Assembly: GCA_965237855.1 (NCBI GenBank)
Contig: CBDEGK010000004.1
Span: forward strand, 806,001 to 870,000
Source: CBDEGK01 sp965237855
Lineage (GTDB): Bacteria; Pseudomonadota; Gammaproteobacteria; Pseudomonadales; Halieaceae
DNA length: 64,000 nucleotides
Reading direction: 5' to 3'
Part shown: positions 56,551 through 64,000 of the stretch, in pieces
Layout: each line of letters begins with the position of its first letter
Numbering within the stretch: the stretch's first letter is position 1
Notes under the pieces: generated by a model
What the model saw: the letters and a program-made list of their open reading frames with translations, nothing else
Database searches by the model: none
Told to the model about the DNA's origin: nothing
Made by a program: the position numbers and the translations under genes

Positions 56551-57419
56551 GCCCGCTCGAAGGCATAGAAGTGATTGACCTGTTGTTGGGTATTCCCAAC
56601 AGCGATGATCGTTCCGAATGGTATCGCGCATTCGAGCCTATGTTGCTGGATGAAGAAAGCCGGCAGATGTTCAAAATGCCCGCCCAGTATATGTTCAAGG
56701 ACATTCCCGATCTTTCCAGCCAAGCGGACACCATTGCCTATACCCTTGAGCAGATGGACAAACACGGCATCAGACGCGCCATGCTCGGTATCGACGATAA
56801 AAGCCCAACTCACCTCAAGGCCTTAGGAGAGCAACCCGATCGCTTTTTCGCCGCCTACGAAGCCAATGCCAACCGCGGCATGGACGAGGTCCGCAAGATC
56901 AAACGCCTGCACAAGGAACAGGGCATCAAGGCCGTTACCGCCTTCCCCTCAGGCCTGTGCCCGCAAGTACCGATCAACGACAAGAAGTGGTATCCCATCT
57001 ACGCCTGTTGCGTAGAACTGGATATCCCCTTCTGCCCCTGCGCGGGCATTCCTGGCCCGCGGGTACCCGCGGGCGCGCAGAAAGTTGAGCATCTGGATGA
57101 GGTCTGCTGGTTCTTTCCCGAACTGAGAATTGTCATGCGTCATGGCGCCGAGCCCTGGACTGACCTGGCCATCAAACTGATGATCAAGTACCCCAACCTG
57201 TATTACATGACCAGCGCCTTCGCACCCAAGCACTACCCGAAGGACATTATTGATTACGCCAACACACGCGGCGCCGACAAAATACTCTACGCGGGTTATT
57301 TCCCGATGGCCCTGTCACTGGATCGCATCTTCAGTGATATGGAGAACGTACCCTTCCGGGAACATGTGTGGCCGAAGTTTCTGAATGAGAACGCCAGGCG
57401 GGTCTTCAAGCTCACGTAG
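56547..57419 (+). CDS. Amidohydrolase family 2 (ACMSD-like) metal-dependent hydrolase/decarboxylase
   Basis: The 290-residue TIM-barrel protein has GIPNSDDRSEWYRAF (near residue 10), HGIRRAMLGIDDKS, RHGAEPWTDLAIKLMIKYPNLYYM (residues ~214-237) and KILYAGYFPMA. The usual first metal pair (H-x-H) is replaced by sequence without an obvious HxH, so it may decarboxylate or hydrolyse without the full metal set. ATG 56547 overlaps the Rieske stop (ATGA). Final gene of the operon; 8-base overlap with the convergent SDR. Confidence 0.85.
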   Translation: MSPLEGIEVIDLLLGIPNSDDRSEWYRAFEPMLLDEESRQMFKMPAQYMFKDIPDLSSQADTIAYTLEQMDKHGIRRAMLGIDDKSPTHLKALGEQPDRFFAAYEANANRGMDEVRKIKRLHKEQGIKAVTAFPSGLCPQVPINDKKWYPIYACCVELDIPFCPCAGIPGPRVPAGAQKVEHLDEVCWFFPELRIVMRHGAEPWTDLAIKLMIKYPNLYYMTSAFAPKHYPKDIIDYANTRGADKILYAGYFPMALSLDRIFSDMENVPFREHVWPKFLNENARRVFKLT

Positions 57420-58305
57420 TCTGGGTATGGGGGTCGACCAATCTCGAGGGTGCTATTTCTTCGGGCTGCCAGCCTTCAAGCAGCGTTTTCCCGTCAAGTG
57501 CATAAACCGGCTCATTTAGTTCTGCAATCAAGTTCAAGCTGCGGGTGACCCTCCCGGTCAGTGATTGCGGTGGCTTGCTACTCAGCAAGTAGACGGCTTC
57601 GGCCATCGTATCCAGCGGCTCGATGATTTCCGCTGGCATATCCGGGTAGTACTGTTGTTGTGCGGGGGTCGCCACGGAGGCCTGGGGTGCAAGCGAGTTA
57701 AAGGCGATATTGCGCTGGTAATACTCCAGCGCCAGACCGGCGCTTGCCCGATCAAAGGCCGCCTTGGTGGCGCCGTACATCATAGGGCTGATTTCCCCGC
57801 CGCCGCTACCATCCACGCTCTTGGGCAACCTTGAGGCCGCGGAAGAGATATTGACGACCCAGGCTTCGCCCTGTCGCTGCATGACCGGCAACGCCGCCTG
57901 GATCAATTTCAGCGGTGCCAAAAAGTTGGCCTCTGTGATGAGATGCATGCGCTTGTTGGTGGTGTCTTCGAAGCTGTGATAGAAATTTGCCGCCGCATTG
58001 TTGACCAGAATATCGATTCTTCCCCAGGTCGCATCGACCTGTGCAACAATCGCCAGATAATCGGTTGCCGGATCCGTCAGATTGACCACCAGCGGCATGG
58101 CTTCGCCGCCGGCAGAACGAATCAGCTCCACCGTCTCCTCCAATGAGCCCGGCACTTTCGAATCAGCATCAGTAAGGCTGCGCGCGAGCAGTACAACCCT
58201 GGCCCCTTCAGCAGCCAGACGCTGGGCGATGCCAACACCAATGCCTCTACTCGCGCCAGTAACCAAGGCAACTTTGCCGGCACAGGCCCGCGATTCACTA
58301 CTCAT
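57412..58305 (-). CDS. SDR-family dehydrogenase
   Basis: The 297-residue SDR has TGASRGIGVG (residues ~16-25), NNAAANFYHS and the catalytic MYGATK. Its C-terminus is longer than the usual classical SDR. GGAG precedes the ATG. It is expressed from a promoter with the shared operator-like site at 58325. Substrate is probably a cyclic or CoA-linked alcohol from the same pathway. Confidence 0.88.
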   Translation of the reverse strand: MSSESRACAGKVALVTGASRGIGVGIAQRLAAEGARVVLLARSLTDADSKVPGSLEETVELIRSAGGEAMPLVVNLTDPATDYLAIVAQVDATWGRIDILVNNAAANFYHSFEDTTNKRMHLITEANFLAPLKLIQAALPVMQRQGEAWVVNISSAASRLPKSVDGSGGGEISPMMYGATKAAFDRASAGLALEYYQRNIAFNSLAPQASVATPAQQQYYPDMPAEIIEPLDTMAEAVYLLSSKPPQSLTGRVTRSLNLIAELNEPVYALDGKTLLEGWQPEEIAPSRLVDPHTQTT

Positions 58306-58348
58306 GTAATTCTCCGAAATAGATATTGTAACTAATATTAATTGTCAC
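58306..58348 (-). promoter_or_regulatory. Promoter with operator-like site (58325-58347)
   Basis: The minus strand reads TGACAATTAATATTAGTTACAAT, which matches the MarR promoter site at 49463 with one indel and two substitutions. It lies just upstream of the SDR start on the minus strand and immediately after the AraC gene stop. Confidence 0.45.
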
Positions 58349-59491
58349 TTACAACATTTTATCTCTATACTGCTGCGGCGTCAGCCCGGCACGGTTCTTA
58401 AAGTGCTTGTAGAAGGTCGACTGGCTGTTAAAGCCCACCTCCATAGCCACCTCGAGGAATTTCCGCTTGCGCCACTCCGGTGCCACTAGCAATTCCTGCG
58501 CCCGCTCGACCCGCAGGCCATTTATATATTCATACAAACTGCAGCCGGCGTGATGATTTAGCACCATACTCACCACATTATTGGTCTGCCCCAGGTGCTG
58601 GGCCAGCTGTGCCAACTTTAGGTCGGGGTCGAGATAGGGTTGCTCAGACACCATCCATGCCTGTAACTGTTGCCAGAGCTGTTGGCTCTGTTCGGCGTCA
58701 ATGCCGGTTTTCCTGAACTTGTTAGCCGGTGCTACCGCTACGGACTGGTAGACGTCCTGGGAAAAAATCAGTGGTTGCAGCAAACCACCGAAGCTGACGA
58801 TATAAAGAAACACCAGATTGCCGCTGATATCGATGATGTCGAGAACAATGATGTCGAGTTCACCCAGCTGAGAAAACAACATCATCAGCAACTGACTTCC
58901 CCGAAACAGTAACCCGGCCAACACCAGCCAGCGCAACCAGACCAGGCTGACATTCTGCAGGGAGCTCAACGCCTGCTGCATGCGTTCATAGTGCTGCCCC
59001 AGACAGCGATAAGCAGCAATCATGTACGCGATGAGAATCATGCCGGAGATGATGAAGATAATGGGGCCACTGTTGTCATCATCCCCACCGCGTCGAGAAA
59101 CGCTTACATCGACATCACCAGCCATTGAGTCCCCTTGCGCCACGGCCAGCATGAGCAGTACCGCCAACCAGGGTGACAAATGCAGTAGATACAGCGGTCG
59201 AAACCTGAAATCTGGCTCTGCCAGGGCTTTTATATAGAGATAGAGTGCGGGGCCTGAAAGCACGGACAGCGGCAGCCACAGCATGGCCACTTTGCTGCTC
59301 ATGGCGATCGGTTCATAGAATATAAACAGCCCAAATAGCTTGATTGATTCCAGGCTCAAAAAGGCGGCCAGCAGACAATTGGCACGTCGATTGCCGTCGC
59401 GCACCAACAAAACCACCAACGCCAGCAACAGCGCCTGCCCGGCTCCCATGAGTCCAATATGTGCGATCCATGTGTTCATCTGTGACGCCAT
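58349..59491 (-). CDS. AraC-family transcriptional regulator with N-terminal membrane domain
   Basis: The 380-residue protein has six or seven membrane segments (residues ~13-250) and a C-terminal AraC domain (residues ~275-375) with VAMEVGFNSQSTFYKHFKNRAGLTPQQYR. This is the same layout as the 178-1383 regulator. It is divergent from the second TonB receptor, so it probably senses the same ligand and activates the receptor, TauD and transporter genes. Confidence 0.88.
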   Translation of the reverse strand: MASQMNTWIAHIGLMGAGQALLLALVVLLVRDGNRRANCLLAAFLSLESIKLFGLFIFYEPIAMSSKVAMLWLPLSVLSGPALYLYIKALAEPDFRFRPLYLLHLSPWLAVLLMLAVAQGDSMAGDVDVSVSRRGGDDDNSGPIIFIISGMILIAYMIAAYRCLGQHYERMQQALSSLQNVSLVWLRWLVLAGLLFRGSQLLMMLFSQLGELDIIVLDIIDISGNLVFLYIVSFGGLLQPLIFSQDVYQSVAVAPANKFRKTGIDAEQSQQLWQQLQAWMVSEQPYLDPDLKLAQLAQHLGQTNNVVSMVLNHHAGCSLYEYINGLRVERAQELLVAPEWRKRKFLEVAMEVGFNSQSTFYKHFKNRAGLTPQQYRDKML

Positions 59492-59597
59492 CCACGCTTT
59501 TTTTCGTTTTTCGGCTCTTCCCGGGCCCGCACGGAGGCCGAAAACCCCAGATTAGCAATATTATTGTATTTTGCAACATTATTCCGATGGAGGCACC
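59492..59597. promoter_or_regulatory. Divergent AraC/TonB-receptor promoter region
   Basis: The gap is 106 bases, AT-rich near 59552-59585 (GCAATATTATTGTATTTTGC-like). It should hold both promoters and the AraC operator. No box is placed with confidence. AGGCACC precedes the receptor ATG. Confidence 0.4.
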
Positions 59598-61784
59598 ATG
59601 AACAAAAATAGCAATCTCACCCTACTTTCTGTCGCTTTCGCTACCAGCTGGCTGTCAATGCCGACTTTCGCCCAGGGCGCGCTGGAAGAAGTTATTGTGA
59701 CGGCACAAAAGCGTGAACAATCGCTACAGGATGTACCAATCTCAGTTTCCGTGTTGGGCGAAGAAATGCTGGCGACCCGCGGCATTGATACCCTTACTGA
59801 CATCGGTGCCAATGTGCCCAACCTCTATGTCAATCCGGTCAACAACACGCCCACCAGTGTGCGCATGTTTATCCGCGGCATTGGCCAGAACGACGTGCAA
59901 CTCACCCAGGACCCTTCCGTGGCGCTCTACCTTGATGGCGTCTATGTGGGCACCTCTATTGGTGCAGGCTTCGAGGGCGTCGACGTACAACGCCTCGAAA
60001 TACTGCGCGGTCCCCAGGGCACCCTCTATGGCCGCAATGCCAGCGGTGGCGCCGTGAACATCATCACCCGCCGCGCCAGTATTGACGCTCTTGAATTCCG
60101 CCAGGACCTGACCGGCGGCAACCTGGGTGTCTTCAAGGCCAATACGGTTATCAACGCCCCCATTTCCGACAAGGCCGCCATCAAACTCAACTATTTTCAC
60201 ACCGAGCGGGAAGAGCTGGTTGAGAATAAGGGGGCCGGCGAAAATTTTGGCATGAAAGACAATGACAGCGTCGTCGTGGACGTGAGGCTGGATGCCACAG
60301 ACACCTTCTCCATGGACTATCGCTATGAGAAAGCCTGGGGCGACAGCAGCCAGCGCCTGGAGCAAATTACGCAAACCTCAGACTCCGTGTTGTCGCGCTT
60401 CACAGCGATAAGCCAGGTTACCGACCAACGCCTGGATGATGTGACTCCCCTCCGGGAAATTGCCCAAAACGACCTCGAGATTGATGCTCACACCCTGTTT
60501 CTCACCTGGGAAGCCGGCGACGCCCTCACGGTCAAGTCCATTACCGCCTGGCGCGAGCTCGACAACACCTACTTCAGTGATCCACTCGCCACTGCAGTGG
60601 GCGACTACACCCTGATTGGTCGAGGTGCAGGCGCCCCCAGTTATGCAGTGAGCGAGGCAGCATTTGAACAGTTTTCCCAGGAGATACAGTTGCTGGGTAA
60701 CACCGACAATCTCGAATACGTGGTGGGCTTGTATTACTACCGGGACGAATCGTCACAGGATGCCGATGATTCATCAACACTGGGGGTACTCAGACCCACT
60801 GACTACTCTGAAGCGGAAAATGAATCCCTGGCCGCCTTCGGCCAGTTCATCTACATTCCACAGCTGATGGATCAACGTTGGCAAATCACGGTGGGTGCGC
60901 GCTACTCCGAAGATAATCGCAAAGCATTCCGGAACAACGCTTCGGTGGGCTTCATCGGTCACTATGATGAGGATTTCGACAACTTTACCCCTTCGTTGAC
61001 CCTGGGTTTTGATATCACCGATGACATGAACGCCTACGGCAAAATTGTCAGCGGCTTCAGATCCGGCGGCACCTCACAGCGCTCGGCGAATGCGGAGCTC
61101 TTTGCCAGCGGTTTCGACGAGGAAGACATTCTCAGCTATGAGCTGGGCTTCAAGGGGGACTTCTGGGATCAAAGAGCGCGACTTAACCTGGCCGCCTTCT
61201 ACATGGAACTGGATGGGCTGCAAGCCAGCATTCAGACCGGCGCCACTCCGGGACAGCGAGATTTTCTGCCCATCGATGACAACACCATCAAGGGATTCGA
61301 ATTCGACCTCACCCTGTTGCTTACCGAGGGGCTGTCCTTGCGTTTTGATTATGGGTATCTCGACACGGAATTGGGCGAACAATCCATCGACTCAGCCGTC
61401 GGCAGCTTCGATCTGGTTGGCGTGATGTCCTACGCGCCAGAGAGCAGCTACACGGCATCACTGGATTACAGCCTGCCCGTGAGCAATGGCATCCTGGATT
61501 TCAACCTGAACTATGCCTACCAGGACGAGGTCAGCACCTCCATCAATATCAACGACAACACCACGCTTGCCGACTACGAATTGTGGGGCGCAGCGGTTAC
61601 CTGGGCGGATATCTCCCTGGGCAGTGTTCCCGGCAACTTGAAGGTCATTGTCTGGGGCAAGAACCTGGCGGATGAAGAGTACGGTATTATTTCTACCGCT
61701 GCCTGGGGCGCATTTGGCGCCAGCGAGGTCACCACGTTCGGCGACCCCAGAAGCTACGGCATTACCCTGAGCTACAACTTCTAA
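59598..61784 (+). CDS. TonB-dependent outer-membrane receptor
   Basis: The 728-residue receptor has a signal peptide ending PTFAQG, a TonB-box-like EEVIVTAQKR, a plug with RGPQGTLYGRNASGG (residues ~135-150), a 22-strand-type barrel and a C-terminal ending TLSYNF (Phe at the terminus). ATG 59598 is preferred over an upstream in-frame ATG at 59571. It imports the catabolic substrate. It is followed by a TauD-like oxygenase and a transporter, likely one operon. Confidence 0.93.
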   Translation: MNKNSNLTLLSVAFATSWLSMPTFAQGALEEVIVTAQKREQSLQDVPISVSVLGEEMLATRGIDTLTDIGANVPNLYVNPVNNTPTSVRMFIRGIGQNDVQLTQDPSVALYLDGVYVGTSIGAGFEGVDVQRLEILRGPQGTLYGRNASGGAVNIITRRASIDALEFRQDLTGGNLGVFKANTVINAPISDKAAIKLNYFHTEREELVENKGAGENFGMKDNDSVVVDVRLDATDTFSMDYRYEKAWGDSSQRLEQITQTSDSVLSRFTAISQVTDQRLDDVTPLREIAQNDLEIDAHTLFLTWEAGDALTVKSITAWRELDNTYFSDPLATAVGDYTLIGRGAGAPSYAVSEAAFEQFSQEIQLLGNTDNLEYVVGLYYYRDESSQDADDSSTLGVLRPTDYSEAENESLAAFGQFIYIPQLMDQRWQITVGARYSEDNRKAFRNNASVGFIGHYDEDFDNFTPSLTLGFDITDDMNAYGKIVSGFRSGGTSQRSANAELFASGFDEEDILSYELGFKGDFWDQRARLNLAAFYMELDGLQASIQTGATPGQRDFLPIDDNTIKGFEFDLTLLLTEGLSLRFDYGYLDTELGEQSIDSAVGSFDLVGVMSYAPESSYTASLDYSLPVSNGILDFNLNYAYQDEVSTSININDNTTLADYELWGAAVTWADISLGSVPGNLKVIVWGKNLADEEYGIISTAAWGAFGASEVTTFGDPRSYGITLSYNF

Positions 61785-61800
61785 CACAGAGGCTAAAACC

Positions 61801-62658
61801 ATGTCATTACCAACACTGGACATACGACCGATCGCTGGCAGCCTGGGGGCAGAAATTCATGGGCTTAAATTAAACCAGCTTAGCGACGAGCAATTTGATG
61901 CTGTGCGCAACGCATTGTGGGAGTACAACGTGATTTTCTTCCACGATCAACATCTCAGCGATGAGGAGCACATTGAGTTTGCCGGCCGCTTCGGCTCCAA
62001 ATTCGTACATCCGATCAAGCAAGCCATGGACTCTGAGACCCAGATCGATGAAATCATGGATACCGCAGAAAGCCCGCCGGGCAATGACGGCTGGCACACC
62101 GATGTCACCTGGGCGCCACAACCTCCTGATCTTGCCATATTGCGTTCGATTGAGATCCCACCCTACGGCGGGGATACCATGTGGGCCAATATGTACAAGA
62201 TTTACGACGACCTGTCAGAGCACATGAAACACATGCTGGAGGGTCTAAGCGCCCAGCATAATTTCGCCCAGAGCCTGCCGCAGCGCATCATCGATATGAT
62301 GGGTGGCCAGGAAACCGTCGATAAAGTGCTGGAAATATGCCCGCCCATCGCACACCCCATGGTGATCAAACACCCCCAAACCGGGCGCAAGGCGCTGTAT
62401 GTGAATTCAGCCTACGTCAGCCACATCATCGGCTTGCCTAAAAAGGAAAGCGCCGCCCTGTTGGCATTTCTGTACGACCATATCAGCAGCTCCCACAGCC
62501 GCCATTGCCGATTTCGCTGGCAGCAGGGCTCGGTGGCGATCTGGGACGAATTTGCAACCCAACACCTGGCCATCGCCGACCACGGGCAGTTGTTGAGCGC
62601 CGAACAGAGCCGGGTCATGCGACGTATCGAAGTCGCCGGCAGTACCCCCAGCGCCTAA
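61801..62658 (+). CDS. TauD/TfdA-family 2-oxoglutarate-dependent dioxygenase
   Basis: The 285-residue enzyme has the iron motif H-x-D in GWHTDVTW (residues ~98-105) and the distal His in WDEFATQHLAIADH. RPIAGSLGAEIHGL at the start and the GDTMWANMYKIYD block are typical. TauD releases sulfite from taurine and TfdA cleaves aryloxy ethers; the substrate here could be a sulfonate, alkyl sulfate or ether. It lies 16 bases after the TonB receptor. The final residues are close to normal for the family. Confidence 0.9.
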   Translation: MSLPTLDIRPIAGSLGAEIHGLKLNQLSDEQFDAVRNALWEYNVIFFHDQHLSDEEHIEFAGRFGSKFVHPIKQAMDSETQIDEIMDTAESPPGNDGWHTDVTWAPQPPDLAILRSIEIPPYGGDTMWANMYKIYDDLSEHMKHMLEGLSAQHNFAQSLPQRIIDMMGGQETVDKVLEICPPIAHPMVIKHPQTGRKALYVNSAYVSHIIGLPKKESAALLAFLYDHISSSHSRHCRFRWQQGSVAIWDEFATQHLAIADHGQLLSAEQSRVMRRIEVAGSTPSA

Positions 62659-62673
62659 AGAAGGGGACTTGAA

Positions 62674-64000
62674 GTGCATCCACCACTAAAAGCCCACCAG
62701 AAACTCAGCTATGGCTTCGGCCAACTGGGTGAAGGTTTCCAAAATGGCGCCTTCGAGGCCTTCCTGTTTTTCTTCTACACCCAGGTATTGGGCCTGCCCG
62801 GCACGCTGACCGGCGCCGCAGTGTTGATCGCACTGCTGTTTGATGCGGTCACCGATCCACTGGTGGGCTCCTTGTCGGATTCCGCTAAAACCCGCTGGGG
62901 GCGACGCCATCCGTTCATGGCAGCCTCGGTAATACCCGCCTCGCTGTGCTTCTACCTGATCTTTACGCCGCCCGCCGGCTTGAGCGAGTTCCAATTATTT
63001 CTGTGGTTGACCGGCTTCGCGGTACTCATTCGCGGCAGCATGACCCTGTTTGTTGTGCCCTACTCCGCCATGACCGCGGAACTGTCAAATGATACGACGG
63101 AACGCACCAGCATTGCCGCCTATCGTTCAGTCTTTACCATCATCGGCTGGCTGTCCGTATCCATGGCCGGCACCATGTACTTTTTCCGCGCCACCCCGGA
63201 CTATGAATTGGGAACACTGAATCCCGCGGCCTATACCGAGTTTGGCGCCGCCGTGGCAATCGCCATTGCCATACCCATCATCGTGTCGACGGTAGCGACT
63301 CTCGGATTGCGCGATCGGCTTTTTCAGGCCGCTGAGAGCCAAAACTTCAGTTTGCATGGCGTCGTGCAGGACGCCAGAACAGCACTGTCTTTTACTGCAT
63401 TTCGCTTGCTGATCATTGCCGGCTTGTTCGCCTTCCTCGCCACCGGGGTTCGTCTGACTTTATTGATCCACCTGAAGACTTTCTTCTTTCAGTTGAATTC
63501 GCAGGAAATTGGTTACGCCATGCTGGCCACGCTGGTGGGTATGCTGTCAGGCCTGGTGCTGTGGAACTTGATCTCACGCAAGTTGGAAAAGGCCACCTGC
63601 TACATGATCGGTGTTGCCTGGATGGGCTTCTTCGCCATGTTCCCAGTGGCGGTGTTCTACTTCGGCTGGCTGCCCGACGCTGCCGGCCATACCGGGGTGT
63701 TGGTATTGGTGGTAGCGTCCGCCTTCCTGTCGGGACTCGGGGGGTCCTGCGTATCCCTGATGACAATCTCCATGTTGGCGGATCAGACCGACGAAAATGA
63801 GTTGCTCACTGGCCGCCGCCAGGAGGGCATTTATTTTGGCACCAGTAATTTCTTACATAAATGCTCTTCGGGCCTGGGCCACTTTGTCGCCGGTGTTGGG
63901 CTCGATCTGATCAACTTTCCCAACGATGCGGTGCCGGGCGAGGTCGCTGTTGAAACGGTGAACCGGCTTGGCTTTCTCTATGGCCCCGGCATCCTCTTCT
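62674..64000 (+). CDS. GPH/MelB-family sugar or glycoside:cation symporter (3' end outside window)
   Basis: The open frame from GTG 62674 runs to the window end without a stop (about 442 residues). AAGGGG precedes it. Residues ~10-25 have LSYGFGQLGEGF, then GSLSDSAKTRWGRRHPFM (a MelB-type loop) near residue 70, and later DQTDENELLTGRRQEGIYFG. It has 12 expected membrane segments. It moves the substrate across the inner membrane, next to the TonB receptor, in line with uptake of a glycoside or organic acid. Other GPH transporters take steroids or galactosides. Confidence 0.85.
   Translation, partial: MHPPLKAHQKLSYGFGQLGEGFQNGAFEAFLFFFYTQVLGLPGTLTGAAVLIALLFDAVTDPLVGSLSDSAKTRWGRRHPFMAASVIPASLCFYLIFTPPAGLSEFQLFLWLTGFAVLIRGSMTLFVVPYSAMTAELSNDTTERTSIAAYRSVFTIIGWLSVSMAGTMYFFRATPDYELGTLNPAAYTEFGAAVAIAIAIPIIVSTVATLGLRDRLFQAAESQNFSLHGVVQDARTALSFTAFRLLIIAGLFAFLATGVRLTLLIHLKTFFFQLNSQEIGYAMLATLVGMLSGLVLWNLISRKLEKATCYMIGVAWMGFFAMFPVAVFYFGWLPDAAGHTGVLVLVVASAFLSGLGGSCVSLMTISMLADQTDENELLTGRRQEGIYFGTSNFLHKCSSGLGHFVAGVGLDLINFPNDAVPGEVAVETVNRLGFLYGPGILF

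Noticed and set aside
1..64000. tRNA, rRNA or CRISPR arrays
   Set aside because: No cloverleaf-like gene, rRNA stretch or regularly spaced repeats were seen by eye; a tRNAscan and CRISPR search would settle it.

Overview
The window looks like the chromosome of a marine-type gammaproteobacterium. The reasons are TonB-dependent receptors with N-terminal TonB boxes, a type IV pilin, MltF, DUF5062, a wax-ester synthase, and many SDR, enoyl-CoA hydratase and Rieske genes. A relative of the OM60/NOR5 or Cellvibrionales groups is my best guess from gene content, and it is an inference only. Genes are dense, often with ATGA-type overlaps. I see no rRNA, tRNA or CRISPR array.

Layout. 1-9.1 kb: the tail of a TPR protein, then a membrane-anchored AraC regulator, a DUF1214 protein, a sulfatase, a TonB-dependent receptor and a DUF3604 protein. 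This block suggests uptake and desulfation of an organic sulfate ester. It is flanked by two ~50-bp direct repeats. 9.2-20 kb: a decay-rich stretch with a hydrolase stump, leuC with a frameshift and a stop, a leuD remnant butted against a broken membrane gene, and a scar joining a hydantoinase-like gene to a CaiB gene. Intact genes are mixed in: a sulfotransferase/GT29 sialyltransferase-like fusion, a FetB-like permease, threonine aldolase, a Spy-like protein, GST-like, aldo/keto reductase and NYN genes. 20-26.8 kb: a prolyl-4-hydroxylase-like/hydrolase/methyltransferase operon whose first gene was cut at codon 2 by an intact IS21-family element (22565-24557, 4-bp CTAC duplication), then an amidohydrolase and a DoxX-like gene.

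26.8-46.3 kb: mostly housekeeping and accessory genes. The standout is 30090-31295, an AhpD-related protein whose in-frame TGA sits exactly at the second position of the redox motif (C-x-x-U-x-x-x-H) and is followed by a plausible bacterial SECIS hairpin, so it should be read as one selenoprotein. It is followed by an Atm1-type ABC transporter, dinB, a wax-ester synthase/DGAT and a hydrolase. A triple-nested palindrome separates that run from a DUF3313 gene. Then come DUF502, mltF, an AsmA-like protein, threonine dehydratase, a second DUF3604 protein and DUF3179.

46.4-64 kb: a catabolic region with a SnoaL-like protein, a frameshifted alcohol dehydrogenase, a flavin monooxygenase, a MarR regulator, several SDRs, an enoyl-CoA hydratase, a nitronate monooxygenase-like enzyme, a MaoC dehydratase, a KshA-like Rieske oxygenase, an ACMSD-type amidohydrolase, a second membrane-anchored AraC regulator divergent from a second TonB receptor, a TauD-type dioxygenase and a GPH-family transporter cut by the window end. 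Together they look like uptake, ring hydroxylation and beta-oxidation-like breakdown of a cyclic (steroid-, terpenoid- or aromatic-like) compound. Similar AT-rich operator-like sequences occur at three or four promoters in this region and near the hydantoinase scar.
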